Below, piece by piece: positions 45,428 to 52,782 of a DNA stretch of 64,000 bases. Within the stretch, counting starts at the first letter, position 1. Every line of letters starts with the position of its first letter. A model generated the notes under the pieces. That model was not told where the DNA came from, ran no database searches, and saw only the letters and a list, made by a program, of their open reading frames with translations. The DNA comes from RGIG9115 sp045644665. Lineage in GTDB: Bacteria > Bacillota > Clostridia > UBA1381. Position numbers and translations under genes: made by a program. The stretch spans positions 15,831-79,830 of the forward strand of contig JAZRHH010000023.1 of assembly GCA_045644665.1 (NCBI GenBank), read 5' to 3'.

Positions 45428-46466
45428 ATTCAGACTGTCTTTCGAGGGCTTCCCATATTCCACTTATATATACTGCTCCCAGGGCTCTGTCATAAAGACC
45501 ATATCCGGGCTTTCCTGTTTCTCCCCATATCATTCTTCCGTGGTCAGGTCTTACATATCCGTCAAATCCCTCATCATGATATGCTTTTATTATTCCAAAT
45601 ATATCAAGGGAGCCGCACTCTGTTTTATGAGCTGTTTCCTCAAAGGAATGGTCTCCTGTAATTTTTATGTTGCGAATATGAGCAAAGTGTATTCTGCCCG
45701 GGAAGCTGTGTATAATATCAATAATATCATTGTCGCAAGATGCCCCAAGAGAGCCGCTGCAAAGGGTTATTCCGTTATATTTGCTTTCATAAAGGTTTAA
45801 AAACCTTTTTAAATTTTCCTTGCTAGTGATTATTCTGGGAAGTCCAAAAATACTCCAGGGCGGGTCGTCGGGATGTATTGCCATTTTGATTTTTACTTCC
45901 TCTGCCACCTTAATTACTCTGTCAAGAAAATATTTTAAATTGTTCCATAAATCTTCTTCTGTTATGCTATTATAGGCTTCAAGAAGTGATTTCATATCAT
46001 CCTTTGTGTAGCTCGAATCCCAACCGGGCAAAGAAAGCTCACCGGAAACAGGATCCATTTTTTGAACTGTTTCGTTATGATACGCAAGGGAATTTGAGCC
46101 GTCAGAAAGAGGCTCGGCAAGGGTAGAACGTGTCCAGTCAAACACCGGCATAAAATTATAGCAAACACAGTCAATTCCGGCTTTTGCCAAGTTCTTAAGG
46201 GTTGTGCAATAGTTTTCTATATACCTGTCGCGAGTATCTCTTCCAAGTTTTATATCCTCGTGAACAGGCACGCTTTCTATTACAGACAGCTCAAGACCTG
46301 ATTTTTCTACTATTTCTTTCAGCTTTATAATTTTTTCGTATTCCCACACTTCCCCAACAGGCACGTCATAAATAGCAGACACGATTCCCTCTACCCCGGG
46401 AATTTGCCTTATTTTTTCCAAGGTAACAGGGTCGTCTTCCCCGTACCATCTGAATGTCATTTTCAT
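45426..46466 (-). CDS. uxuA: Mannonate dehydratase
   Basis: A 346-residue UxuA, dehydrating D-mannonate to 2-keto-3-deoxygluconate. The TIM-barrel metal residues are visible in MAIHPDDPPWSIFGLPRI, CSGSLGA, HFAHIRN and VRPDHGRMIWGE. Start at ATG after GGAGCG. First gene of the glucuronate operon; product goes to KDG kinase, the end of which is at the right edge of the window. Confidence 0.95.
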   Translation of the reverse strand: MKMTFRWYGEDDPVTLEKIRQIPGVEGIVSAIYDVPVGEVWEYEKIIKLKEIVEKSGLELSVIESVPVHEDIKLGRDTRDRYIENYCTTLKNLAKAGIDCVCYNFMPVFDWTRSTLAEPLSDGSNSLAYHNETVQKMDPVSGELSLPGWDSSYTKDDMKSLLEAYNSITEEDLWNNLKYFLDRVIKVAEEVKIKMAIHPDDPPWSIFGLPRIITSKENLKRFLNLYESKYNGITLCSGSLGASCDNDIIDIIHSFPGRIHFAHIRNIKITGDHSFEETAHKTECGSLDIFGIIKAYHDEGFDGYVRPDHGRMIWGETGKPGYGLYDRALGAVYISGIWEALERQSE

Positions 46467-46513
46467 ACAATCGCTCCAAATAATTTATTTTGTAATTTTA
46501 TATTGCCCAACAA

Positions 46514-46537
46514 AAAAAGACACATACGTGTCTTTTT
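46514..46537 (-). terminator. LysR gene terminator
   Basis: A 10-bp stem (AAAAAGACAC and its complement) around ATAC, starting at the LysR stop and followed on the - strand by TTTTTTTG. It separates the LysR gene from uxuA. Confidence 0.8.
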
Positions 46538-47399
46538 AATATTTTTTTATGTATTCCCTGAGCCTTTTCATAGAGCTTGACAGATATGCATCCTTTTTCC
46601 ACACAAGACTCACATCAACAAACATTGGATTGCTTATGGGCACAGGAACGATACCTATTGTATCAATTAATTCCCTGAACATAAAACCTGCTGCAATATT
46701 ATTGGAAATAATACTTTGCATTGTAGAAAGCTGCTTTGTTTGCAAAAGTATATCAGGCTTAATATTTTCTACTTCAAACCACTTTTTAATTTCCTCTGTT
46801 TGAAAGAAGCTGTTTTCAAAGAGTACCAAAGGTGTATTTTCCAACATTTTCGGCGTTACAGCTGTAAATTTTGAAACAGGGTTATTTTTTGCTGCAGCAC
46901 AAACAATTTCCAACCTTTTCACTCTTGAACAAGATAAATTACTTTCAAAAGGCTTTGAGTGAGGAAGAAAAATCATATCAACATAGTCTTCCTCAAGCAG
47001 TTTCTTTAGTTCAATACTTCCCCCTTCTGTAATTTCAAGGGTAATTTCCGGATTGGCACCCAGGAAATTGCTATAAATATGCGGAAGGAGCAGGGACCCT
47101 ATCATAGGAGGAATACCAACCCTGAGCCTTTTTCTTTCAGTCCCCAAATCGTTCATTACCTTTTCCATTTCCTCTGCTCGCTCAAGCACATCATCACACA
47201 TTTTAAATAATATTTCGCCCTCCGCCGTCAACACCATTCCTCTGTGGCATCTGGAAAACAAGGATACACCAAATTCCTTTTCCATTTCTTTTATGGCATT
47301 TGAAAGAGATGGTTGTGAAATATGCAGGTACTCTGCCGCTGCAGAAACAGTCTTATATATGCAAACCGCTTTAAAATATTTAAGCTGTGTTAAATTCAT
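46536..47399 (-). CDS. LysR-family transcriptional regulator
   Basis: A 287-residue LysR regulator with an N-terminal winged HTH (AAAEYLHISQPSLSNAIKEME) and a C-terminal effector-binding domain (from about residue 90). Start at ATG behind AGAGGTG; the GTG three codons earlier lies inside the ribosome site. It is transcribed away from the tartrate/malate genes, so those are its likely targets rather than uxuA, from which it is separated by a terminator. Inducer probably a hydroxy-dicarboxylate (inference). Confidence 0.9.
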   Translation of the reverse strand: MNLTQLKYFKAVCIYKTVSAAAEYLHISQPSLSNAIKEMEKEFGVSLFSRCHRGMVLTAEGEILFKMCDDVLERAEEMEKVMNDLGTERKRLRVGIPPMIGSLLLPHIYSNFLGANPEITLEITEGGSIELKKLLEEDYVDMIFLPHSKPFESNLSCSRVKRLEIVCAAAKNNPVSKFTAVTPKMLENTPLVLFENSFFQTEEIKKWFEVENIKPDILLQTKQLSTMQSIISNNIAAGFMFRELIDTIGIVPVPISNPMFVDVSLVWKKDAYLSSSMKRLREYIKKY

Positions 47400-47422
47400 A
47401 AAATTCACCTCTTTTTATATTG

Positions 47423-47439
47423 TATAGCTTTTTGCTATA
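47423..47439. promoter_or_regulatory. LysR-type operator
   Basis: TATAGC-TTTTT-GCTATA, a 6-bp perfect inverted repeat with a 5-base centre that fits the T-N11-A LysR box, located between the divergent LysR and dehydrogenase genes. Confidence 0.55.
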
Positions 47440-47514
47440 TTTGTCAAGGAAATATGTATTTTACAAATATATTTTGTCGTGATACAATAAAAAAAATAAT
47501 AGGGGGTGTAAAAT

Positions 47515-48579
47515 ATGAAGTTACATAAAATTGCAGTTATTGCAGGTGACGGAATAGGTCCTGAGGTTATTGACGAGGGCGTAAAGGTTCTAAAGGAAGT
47601 AGCACGCATTGACGGAAGCTTTGATTTTGATTTTACTTATTTCCCTTGGGGCTGTGAATATTACAGAGAGACAGGCAGAATGATGTCTGAAAAAGGAATG
47701 GAAAGACTACAGGAATTTGACGCTATATTTTTAGGTGCAGTAGGTGCTCCGGGCGTTCCTGACCATGTTTCACTAAGAGATTTGCTTCTTACTATAAGAA
47801 AGGGCTTTGACCAGTACATTAATATAAGACCGGTAAAACTTTTAAAGGGTGCACCTACTCCGTTAAAAGACGCTAAACCTGAAGATATTGATATGATATT
47901 TATAAGAGAAAATACCGAAGGCGAGTATGCAGGCAGCGGAAGCTGGCTCTACAAAGGCAAGCCAAACGAAGTTGTTATTCAAGACGGTGTTTTTTCAAGA
48001 AAAGGCTGCGAGCGTGTTATAAGATATGCCTACGAGGTTGCCAAGGCTGAGGGCAAAACTCTTACAAGTGTAAGCAAGGCAAATGCCCTTAACTATTCAA
48101 TGGTATTTTGGGACCAGATTTTTGAAGAGGTCGGAAGAGAATATCCGGAAGTAAAGACATATTCTTGCCTTGTTGATGCCGCAAGTATGTTTATGATAAA
48201 AGATCCAAAACGCTTTGAGGTAGTTGTAACATCAAATCTGTTTGGTGATATTCTCACAGATATTGGCGCTGCAATTGCAGGAGGTATGGGTCTTGCAGCA
48301 GGAGCTAACCTTAACCCTGAAAGAGAGTTCCCGTCCATGTTTGAGCCAATCCACGGCTCTGCACCTGATATTGCAGGAGAAGGAAAAGCAAACCCACTCG
48401 CTACCATTTGGTCTGCAAGTCAAATGCTTGAATTCTTTGGCTATGACACTTGGGCAAAACGCCTTATAGAATTTATAGAAGAAGTTCTTACAGATAAAAA
48501 GGTGCTGACCCCTGACCTTGGAGGAACAGCTACAACATCAGAGGTTGGAGATGAAATCATCAGAAAAATGCAAAACTAA
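47515..48579 (+). CDS. Tartrate/D-malate dehydrogenase (isopropylmalate dehydrogenase family)
   Basis: A 354-residue NAD-dependent decarboxylating dehydrogenase of the IMDH/ICDH superfamily. The nucleotide and substrate loop GDGIGPEVIDEG, the RENTEGEY motif, the metal aspartates in SNLFGDILTDIGAAIAGG and the FEPIHGSAPDIAG loop are intact. Arrangement with ttdA/ttdB and the sequence character point to TtuC/DmlA-type tartrate or D-malate oxidation rather than leucine biosynthesis. Start behind GGGGGTG. Confidence 0.87.
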   Translation: MKLHKIAVIAGDGIGPEVIDEGVKVLKEVARIDGSFDFDFTYFPWGCEYYRETGRMMSEKGMERLQEFDAIFLGAVGAPGVPDHVSLRDLLLTIRKGFDQYINIRPVKLLKGAPTPLKDAKPEDIDMIFIRENTEGEYAGSGSWLYKGKPNEVVIQDGVFSRKGCERVIRYAYEVAKAEGKTLTSVSKANALNYSMVFWDQIFEEVGREYPEVKTYSCLVDAASMFMIKDPKRFEVVVTSNLFGDILTDIGAAIAGGMGLAAGANLNPEREFPSMFEPIHGSAPDIAGEGKANPLATIWSASQMLEFFGYDTWAKRLIEFIEEVLTDKKVLTPDLGGTATTSEVGDEIIRKMQN

Positions 48580-48650
48580 TTAAATAAAGTTAATAGATAT
48601 GTAATTAACTTACATATTTTAAGTATCAATAATAAAAAAAGGAGAATATT

Positions 48651-49550
48651 ATGACACACGAAGAACAATGTAAAAAATTTACTAAAATCATTGCAGACTT
48701 TACATCTTACGGTTCAAAGCACCTGCCTGATGATGTCCTTTCCCGTCTAAAAGAATTAAGAGACGAAGAAAGCACACCAATGGCAAAAATCATTTATGAT
48801 GCTATGTTCGACGATTTGGATATGGCAAAGGAGCTTGACAGACCTTGCTGTCAGGATACCGGAATTATACAGTATTTTGTACAGGTTGGCTCTCAGTTCC
48901 CTTTAATTAACGATATCGAAGCATGTCTCCGTGAAGCAGTTAAAAAGGCTACTAAGGAAGCACCTCTCAGACACAACTGCGTAGAAGTGTTTGATGAAAA
49001 GAATACAGGCGACAACACAGGAACACGTATTCCATGGATTGACTGGGAAGTTGTGCCAAACAGCAGCGATGTAACTGTATATATGTATATGGCAGGCGGC
49101 GGATGTTCACTTCCGGGAACAGCTAAAGTTCTTATGCCTCTTGAAGGTTATGAAGGAATTGTAAAGTTTGTATTTGACCAGATTACATCATATGGTATAA
49201 ATGCATGCCCTCCGCTTCTTGTAGGTATTGGTATAGCAGGTTCTGTTGAAGTGGCAGCAAAGCTTTCTAAGAAAGCACTTCTCAGACCTATCGGTTCACG
49301 CAATTCAAACCCACGCGGCGTTGACCTTGAAAAGCGTATCGAGGATGGTCTTAACGCAATCGCTCTCGGCCCCGGCGGATTAACAGGTAAAAACTCTGTA
49401 ATGGGAGTACATATCGAACAAGCAGGCAGACACCCTGCAACACTTGCTGTAGGTCTTTCTACAGGATGCTGGGCTCACAGAAGAGCAAAGATAAAGATTG
49501 ATGCAGATCTAAACTATGAAATGCTTTCTCACAAGGGGGTAACACTATGA
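48651..49550 (+). CDS. ttdA: Tartrate dehydratase / class I fumarase, alpha subunit
   Basis: A 299-residue [4Fe-4S] dehydratase subunit. The cluster cysteines appear in PCCQDTG, MAGGGCSL and STGCWAH. Together with the beta subunit it dehydrates L-tartrate to oxaloacetate or fumarate/malate. TtdA and the class I fumarase alpha subunit are hard to separate by eye; the adjacent tartrate-type dehydrogenase and LysR favour tartrate. Strong AAAAGGAG site. It overlaps ttdB by 4 bases. Confidence 0.85.
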   Translation: MTHEEQCKKFTKIIADFTSYGSKHLPDDVLSRLKELRDEESTPMAKIIYDAMFDDLDMAKELDRPCCQDTGIIQYFVQVGSQFPLINDIEACLREAVKKATKEAPLRHNCVEVFDEKNTGDNTGTRIPWIDWEVVPNSSDVTVYMYMAGGGCSLPGTAKVLMPLEGYEGIVKFVFDQITSYGINACPPLLVGIGIAGSVEVAAKLSKKALLRPIGSRNSNPRGVDLEKRIEDGLNAIALGPGGLTGKNSVMGVHIEQAGRHPATLAVGLSTGCWAHRRAKIKIDADLNYEMLSHKGVTL

Positions 49551-50164
49551 GCAAGAAAATTCTTACCACACCAATCAGCGATGAAGCTATTAAAGAACTA
49601 AATATTGGCGATATCGTATATCTTAACGGATATCTTATTACAGGCCGTGATGATGTTCACGCAAGACTTCTCAAGCAAAACAAAGCTCTTCCTGTTGACC
49701 TTGCAGGAAAGGCTATATTCCATGCAGGCCCTATTATGAAAGAAAGAGAAAACGAACCAGGCAAGTATGACGTTATCTCAATCGGACCTACTACAAGCAT
49801 GAGAATGGAGAAGCTTGAAAAGGAATTTCTTGCAGAAACAGGCGTTAAGCTTGTTGTAGGAAAAGGCGGCATGGGTCCTAAGACAGCAGAGGGATGTAAA
49901 GAAAGCACTGCTGTTCACGCAGTATTCCCGGGCGGATGTGCTGTACTTGCTGCTGCAAGAGTTGAAGAAGTAGAAAGCGTAGAATGGCTTGATTTGGGTA
50001 TGCCCGAAGCTATGTGGGTTATGCGAGTTAAGGAATTTGGTCCGCTAATTATTTCAATCGACTCAAAAGGAAACAACCTTTTTGAGAACAATAAAAAGGA
50101 CTTTAACCAACGTAAAGACGAAATCGTTCCTGAAATTTGCAAGCATGTAGATTATCTTGATTAA
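49547..50164 (+). CDS. ttdB: Tartrate dehydratase / class I fumarase, beta subunit
   Basis: A 205-residue beta subunit with the family motifs LLKQNKALPVDLAGKAIFHAG, GPTTSMRM and KGGMGPKTAEGCK. It completes the substrate site of the dehydratase. The ATGA overlap with ttdA shows translational coupling. A terminator follows 7 bases after the stop, closing the operon. Confidence 0.87.
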   Translation: MSKKILTTPISDEAIKELNIGDIVYLNGYLITGRDDVHARLLKQNKALPVDLAGKAIFHAGPIMKERENEPGKYDVISIGPTTSMRMEKLEKEFLAETGVKLVVGKGGMGPKTAEGCKESTAVHAVFPGGCAVLAAARVEEVESVEWLDLGMPEAMWVMRVKEFGPLIISIDSKGNNLFENNKKDFNQRKDEIVPEICKHVDYLD

Positions 50165-50170
50165 TCAATT

Positions 50171-50198
50171 AAAAACACACCCTGTTGGGTGTGTTTTT
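50171..50198 (+). terminator. Terminator of the tartrate operon
   Basis: A 12-bp perfect stem (AAAAACACACCC and its complement) around TGTT, ending in a T run. Confidence 0.92.
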
Positions 50199-50267
50199 GT
50201 TTGTAAAAGCCTATAAGTAGCTACGAAACGGATGAACTATTATTATAAAATATGTAGATGGATGCAA

Positions 50268-50396
50268 TTATTTTGCATCCTCGCCGCCCGGACCATCTTT
50301 TCGAACTGATTTATCCGTCGGACGTGTTAAGCCGGTAGAAATCCATTGGTTGTTAGTTGCAGTTTTTTTATTGTCTTTTTCTTTCTTATCACACAT
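50268..50396 (-). CDS. 42-residue hydrophilic small protein
   Basis: A small frame with a canonical ribosome site (GAGGTGA, 10 bases before the ATG). The product is Lys/Asp/Asn-rich at the start (MCDKKEKDNKKTATNN), then WISTGLTRPTDKSV and a Gly-rich acidic end. No membrane segment or leader motif is present. A possible -10 (TATACT) lies upstream at 50422-50417. I do not recognise a family. Its end is 104 bases from the tartrate operon, so it may be either chromosomal or the edge of the mobile element. Confidence 0.6.
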   Translation of the reverse strand: MCDKKEKDNKKTATNNQWISTGLTRPTDKSVRKDGPGGEDAK

Positions 50397-50453
50397 AGTT
50401 AAATCACCTCGGTAGTAGTATAACCTACTCTAAGAAAAATATAATCTTTTTCC

Positions 50454-50492
50454 ATATATACCCCAAAAGTTAAACACTTTTGGGGTATATAT
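50454..50492. repeat. Perfect 17-bp inverted repeat
   Basis: Arms ATATATACCCCAAAAGT (50454-50470) and its exact complement (50476-50492) around TAAAC. Neither side has a strong T run, so it is not a typical terminator; it lies upstream of the 42-residue protein gene, near the likely left edge of the accessory region. Confidence 0.8.
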
Positions 50493-50772
50493 CACTGTTA
50501 TGTATGTTTCTACATAGCTCTCGCAGCCCTACCTGAACTCCTTACAGGACTTGCTCCCCTCGGAGCTTCGCAACACCTCTGATTAACAGTCAGACTTAAC
50601 GGGTTGAGGTGCCTAATTTTTGTTTCCGCTTTCGCTACAAAAATTAACCTCTGCCCCATGTCGACTTCCCTTTTTCTGCCACCGGCAGCGGTCAGTCTCC
50701 ATGCTACCTCCCTCGCTCGCTCAGTCGGCATAGTATCTGACAGATATTCAGAATGATTGTTTGAACACAATT
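50493..50772 (-). other. GC-richer hairpin-rich segment without a convincing protein gene
   Basis: This 280-base stretch is more G+C-rich than its neighbours and holds several hairpins: GAGGT...TAATTTTTGT (50606-50623) with ACAAAAATTAACCTC (50637-50651), CTCC-CCTC-GGAG, and ACCG-GCAG-CGGT. A CTCGCTCGCTC run is near 50712. A 94-codon frame exists on the - strand but its product (many Arg/Ala, no domain) looks like translation of structured sequence. It could be a non-coding RNA or a small repeat element. Confidence 0.4.
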
Positions 50773-50820
50773 GAAAGAGCCAAAAAAAGAACACCCTGCG
50801 GTGTTCTCTTTTTGGCTTTC
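50773..50820. terminator. Long terminator hairpin
   Basis: GAAAGAGCC, an A run and GAACACC pair across a CTGC loop with GGTGTTC, a T run and GGCTTTC, about 22 pairs. With both A and T runs in the stem it can act on either strand. Confidence 0.75.
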
Positions 50821-50844
50821 ACGTTCATAATAGATGCAGGTCTA

Positions 50845-50869
50845 AAAAGCCTTATTTTATCAGGCTTTT
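50845..50869. terminator. Short terminator-like hairpin
   Basis: AAAAGCCT (50845-50852) and AGGCTTTT (50862-50869) around a 9-base loop, followed by C and A/T-rich sequence. Confidence 0.5.
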
Positions 50870-50998
50870 CAAGGTTTCATCAAATATGTTCAAAGCATTC
50901 GAATAAGGTGAATAATTTAGATGCACTTCGTCAAAACGCAGCAACATCAACGGGTTTTGGATATAATTCAAATGAAATACAACATCTAAGGAGGTTAG

Positions 50999-51085
50999 AT
51001 GCCAAAATTGGATTTATACGAATCAAGACTTTTCGGTAAAATTTGTTACTTAATATTGATCCCATATGTTCTTTTTTATTATTAA
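50999..51085 (+). CDS. Possible 28-residue peptide with sequestered ribosome site
   Basis: A tiny frame (MPKLDLYESRLFGK then a hydrophobic end CYLILIPYVLFYY) preceded by a perfect AAGGAGG and, 31 bases earlier, a TATAAT at 50962-50967. The ribosome site is the loop of a perfect 7-bp hairpin, CATCTAA-GGAGG-TTAGATG (50983-51001), so translation could be blocked by folding. The amphipathic-to-hydrophobic layout resembles small membrane-active peptides, but no family is recognised. Confidence 0.4.
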   Translation: MPKLDLYESRLFGKICYLILIPYVLFYY

Positions 51086-51502
51086 CAGTCGAAAGTAAGC
51101 ATCGTTTCCTCTCGTCTGATGTTCGCAATATTTATTCAGTTGATGGTTCGAATTTGAGACGGGGAACCAACTAACTGTAATCAATTTATTTATTATTATA
51201 AAATCGCTTGGTGTGCTGCCGGTGTCCGCCGGTAATTTCAAAGCGAAAGGAGTGTGTGGACCCATTACGAAAAAGTCCAACTTAATAAAAATCTCTGAAA
51301 ATACTACCGGCAGCACACAAGCTTCGAATAAAAGGATAAACTTTATAATAAGGATGTTTTTCAAGAAATGCTGACTGCCCAAAGAACACTACAAGAGCGA
51401 AAGGAATGAGGGCGTAAACAAGCCCTGAAAAAAATTCTCTGTGTGTTCACCATCAGCACCCAAGGCCAGCGAGGCATCCTTACTATAAAGTTAATGGCAT
51501 AG
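51086..51502. other. Non-coding stretch with a 13-bp inverted repeat
   Basis: No convincing gene is seen in 417 bases. Features: GTGTGCTGCCGGT (51211-51223) is exactly complementary to 51306-51318, enclosing 82 bases with an internal GGAC...GTCC hairpin; a smaller hairpin GGGC...GCCC is near 51410; around 51147-51180 GATGGTTC can pair with GAACCAAC. The layout suggests a folded RNA or a small transposable remnant. Confidence 0.4.
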
Positions 51503-52249
51503 TTATTGCGTTTTGAAATACTCTTTTATAATTCTTCTGTAAAACTCAATAATCAAGACTCGCTCCATATGTTTGTCGAAATGAGTATAGATTCCGGGTT
51601 TTCTATCTTTGTACTTCAAAACATCATAGAAATAATCAACAAACATTTCCTTTGCAGACCTTTCGACAATTCTGCTCGTTGGAATATATCTGTTAATTTC
51701 GTGTTTTATGTAATCGGCATCAAACTTTTTATTGATTACTCTATATAAGGTCGTGCCGATTATATCTGCAATATATTTCTCTTTATCATCCTGAATATTT
51801 ACTTTTGGAAGGAGTATATTTATGACATCATTCTTCTCTCTTACGCATAACTCAACACTACGACTGAACATAGGAAGTTCCGCAATATTTAATGTGCCTT
51901 CTGACTCGATGCAGGACAGTACTTCGCACTTGCTTTCACATTCGTCCAAAACCGCCTCAAATTCTTCTTTATTTATTTGCTCGGTTTCTTCTTCGTCTAC
52001 TTCTACAAACATTCTACAATTGCTCACAAACTCGTACAAAGCTTCGACTACTTCATCTCCATCTTCTGCAACAACCATATATGATGAAAGAATGGTCAGA
52101 TAGTCGTTACCTGTCATTTCTTCAAGCTTTGTTTTTAATTTCATGCATTCGTCATCATTATCTCTCAAAATTGCATTTTTGCAGAATTCTTCCGAAGCAT
52201 CAAGCAATTCTGATAATGACCTTGCGTTTAATATATTGCTTATAGTCAT
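51503..52249 (-). CDS. Hypothetical 248-residue acidic protein
   Basis: A mostly helical, Glu/Asp-rich protein with no signal peptide or membrane segment and no motif I recognise. The N-terminal part is acidic (for example EDGDEVVEALYEF and VDEEETEQINKEEFE); the C-terminal 100 residues are more basic (KPGIYTHFDKHMERVLIIEFYRRIIKEYFK). I start at the ATG at 52249 behind AAGGAG; a longer frame runs through this site. It is downstream of the recombinase cassette on the same strand, beyond a weak hairpin, so it is probably a cargo or accessory gene of the element. Confidence 0.6.
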   Translation of the reverse strand: MTISNILNARSLSELLDASEEFCKNAILRDNDDECMKLKTKLEEMTGNDYLTILSSYMVVAEDGDEVVEALYEFVSNCRMFVEVDEEETEQINKEEFEAVLDECESKCEVLSCIESEGTLNIAELPMFSRSVELCVREKNDVINILLPKVNIQDDKEKYIADIIGTTLYRVINKKFDADYIKHEINRYIPTSRIVERSAKEMFVDYFYDVLKYKDRKPGIYTHFDKHMERVLIIEFYRRIIKEYFKTQ

Positions 52250-52280
52250 TTGTTTTTTCTCCTTCCTTAAAATATAATAC

Positions 52281-52298
52281 GGCTCCTGCAACGGAGCC
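52281..52298 (-). terminator. Hairpin at the end of the recombinase cassette
   Basis: GGCTCC...GGAGCC with a 6-base loop, followed on the - strand by GTATTATATTTT. It separates the last small gene of the cassette from the 248-residue protein gene; it could be a weak terminator or attenuator. Confidence 0.5.
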
Positions 52299-52309
52299 GC
52301 CCTTCTTAC

Positions 52310-52429
52310 TTATTTCTTCTTTGTTTTCTTATTCTTGGCCTGTTTGCGTTTTTGTACAGGCTCCTTCCTAGCAGGAGTCTCTTCCAATTGCTCCTTAGTA
52401 CCAACTCTCATATAGCAGTACACACGCAT
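52310..52429 (-). CDS. 39-residue resolvase-beta1-like peptide with Ser replaced by Gly
   Basis: A tiny protein starting MRVYCYMRVGTKEQL, followed by a Lys/Arg-rich tail. The start is like the first strand of serine recombinases (Y-x-RVS-T-x-E-Q), except that the nucleophile Ser is Gly. The AAGGAGA ribosome site lies 6 bases before the ATG, so it appears to be translated. The usual helix and the rest of the catalytic domain are missing. It is the last of four small genes behind the recombinases. Confidence 0.6.
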   Translation of the reverse strand: MRVYCYMRVGTKEQLEETPARKEPVQKRKQAKNKKTKKK

Positions 52430-52433
52430 CTTT

Positions 52434-52643
52434 CTATCTCCTTCCTTTTTCTATGTATTCATATTCATACTCAGAAACACAATGCGCCCATCTTACTTTA
52501 TCACGATACTCTTCTTCAAATAGCATTAACCGGATAGCTTCTGTTACGATGTCATTGGAATCATTCATAATAGCGTTGCTTTCAAAGGCAATGACTTCGC
52601 CATACTCTTTATCATAAATTACAATTATCTCGTAGTATGACAT
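52434..52643 (-). CDS. 69-residue small acidic protein
   Basis: MSYYEIIVIYDKEYGEVIAF followed by a helical segment and an EYEYEYIEKGRR end. No family recognised. The start ATG lies 6 bases after the TGA of the preceding small gene with no strong ribosome site of its own, which suggests translational coupling. The end is 4 bases before the next small gene. Confidence 0.55.
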   Translation of the reverse strand: MSYYEIIVIYDKEYGEVIAFESNAIMNDSNDIVTEAIRLMLFEEEYRDKVRWAHCVSEYEYEYIEKGRR

Positions 52644-52648
52644 ACATA

Positions 52649-52768
52649 TCAACTGCCCATGAAGCAGAGTCCATGAACATATCCATACCTTGCTGCTTCA
52701 TCCCTACTCTCGAATGCATACCAATATATCCTTCCTTTACTATCACTGAATTTATAATATTTTTTCAT
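52649..52768 (-). CDS. 39-residue small protein
   Basis: MKKYYKFSDSKGRIYWYAFE and a helical stretch (SRDEAARYGYVHGLC). A GGGGG ribosome site lies 7 bases before the ATG. It is too short for default gene callers; codon use and ribosome site fit the neighbouring small genes in the cassette. Function unknown. Confidence 0.55.
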   Translation of the reverse strand: MKKYYKFSDSKGRIYWYAFESRDEAARYGYVHGLCFMGS

Positions 52769-52782
52769 GAGGATACCCCCTA

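Noticed and set aside
50510..50794. 94-codon - strand frame
   Set aside because: It reads through several hairpins and a terminator, has no good ribosome site, and its product has no domain-like features.
51050..51382. 110-codon - strand frame
   Set aside because: It spans both arms of the 13-bp inverted repeat, lacks a good ribosome site and looks like translated non-coding sequence.
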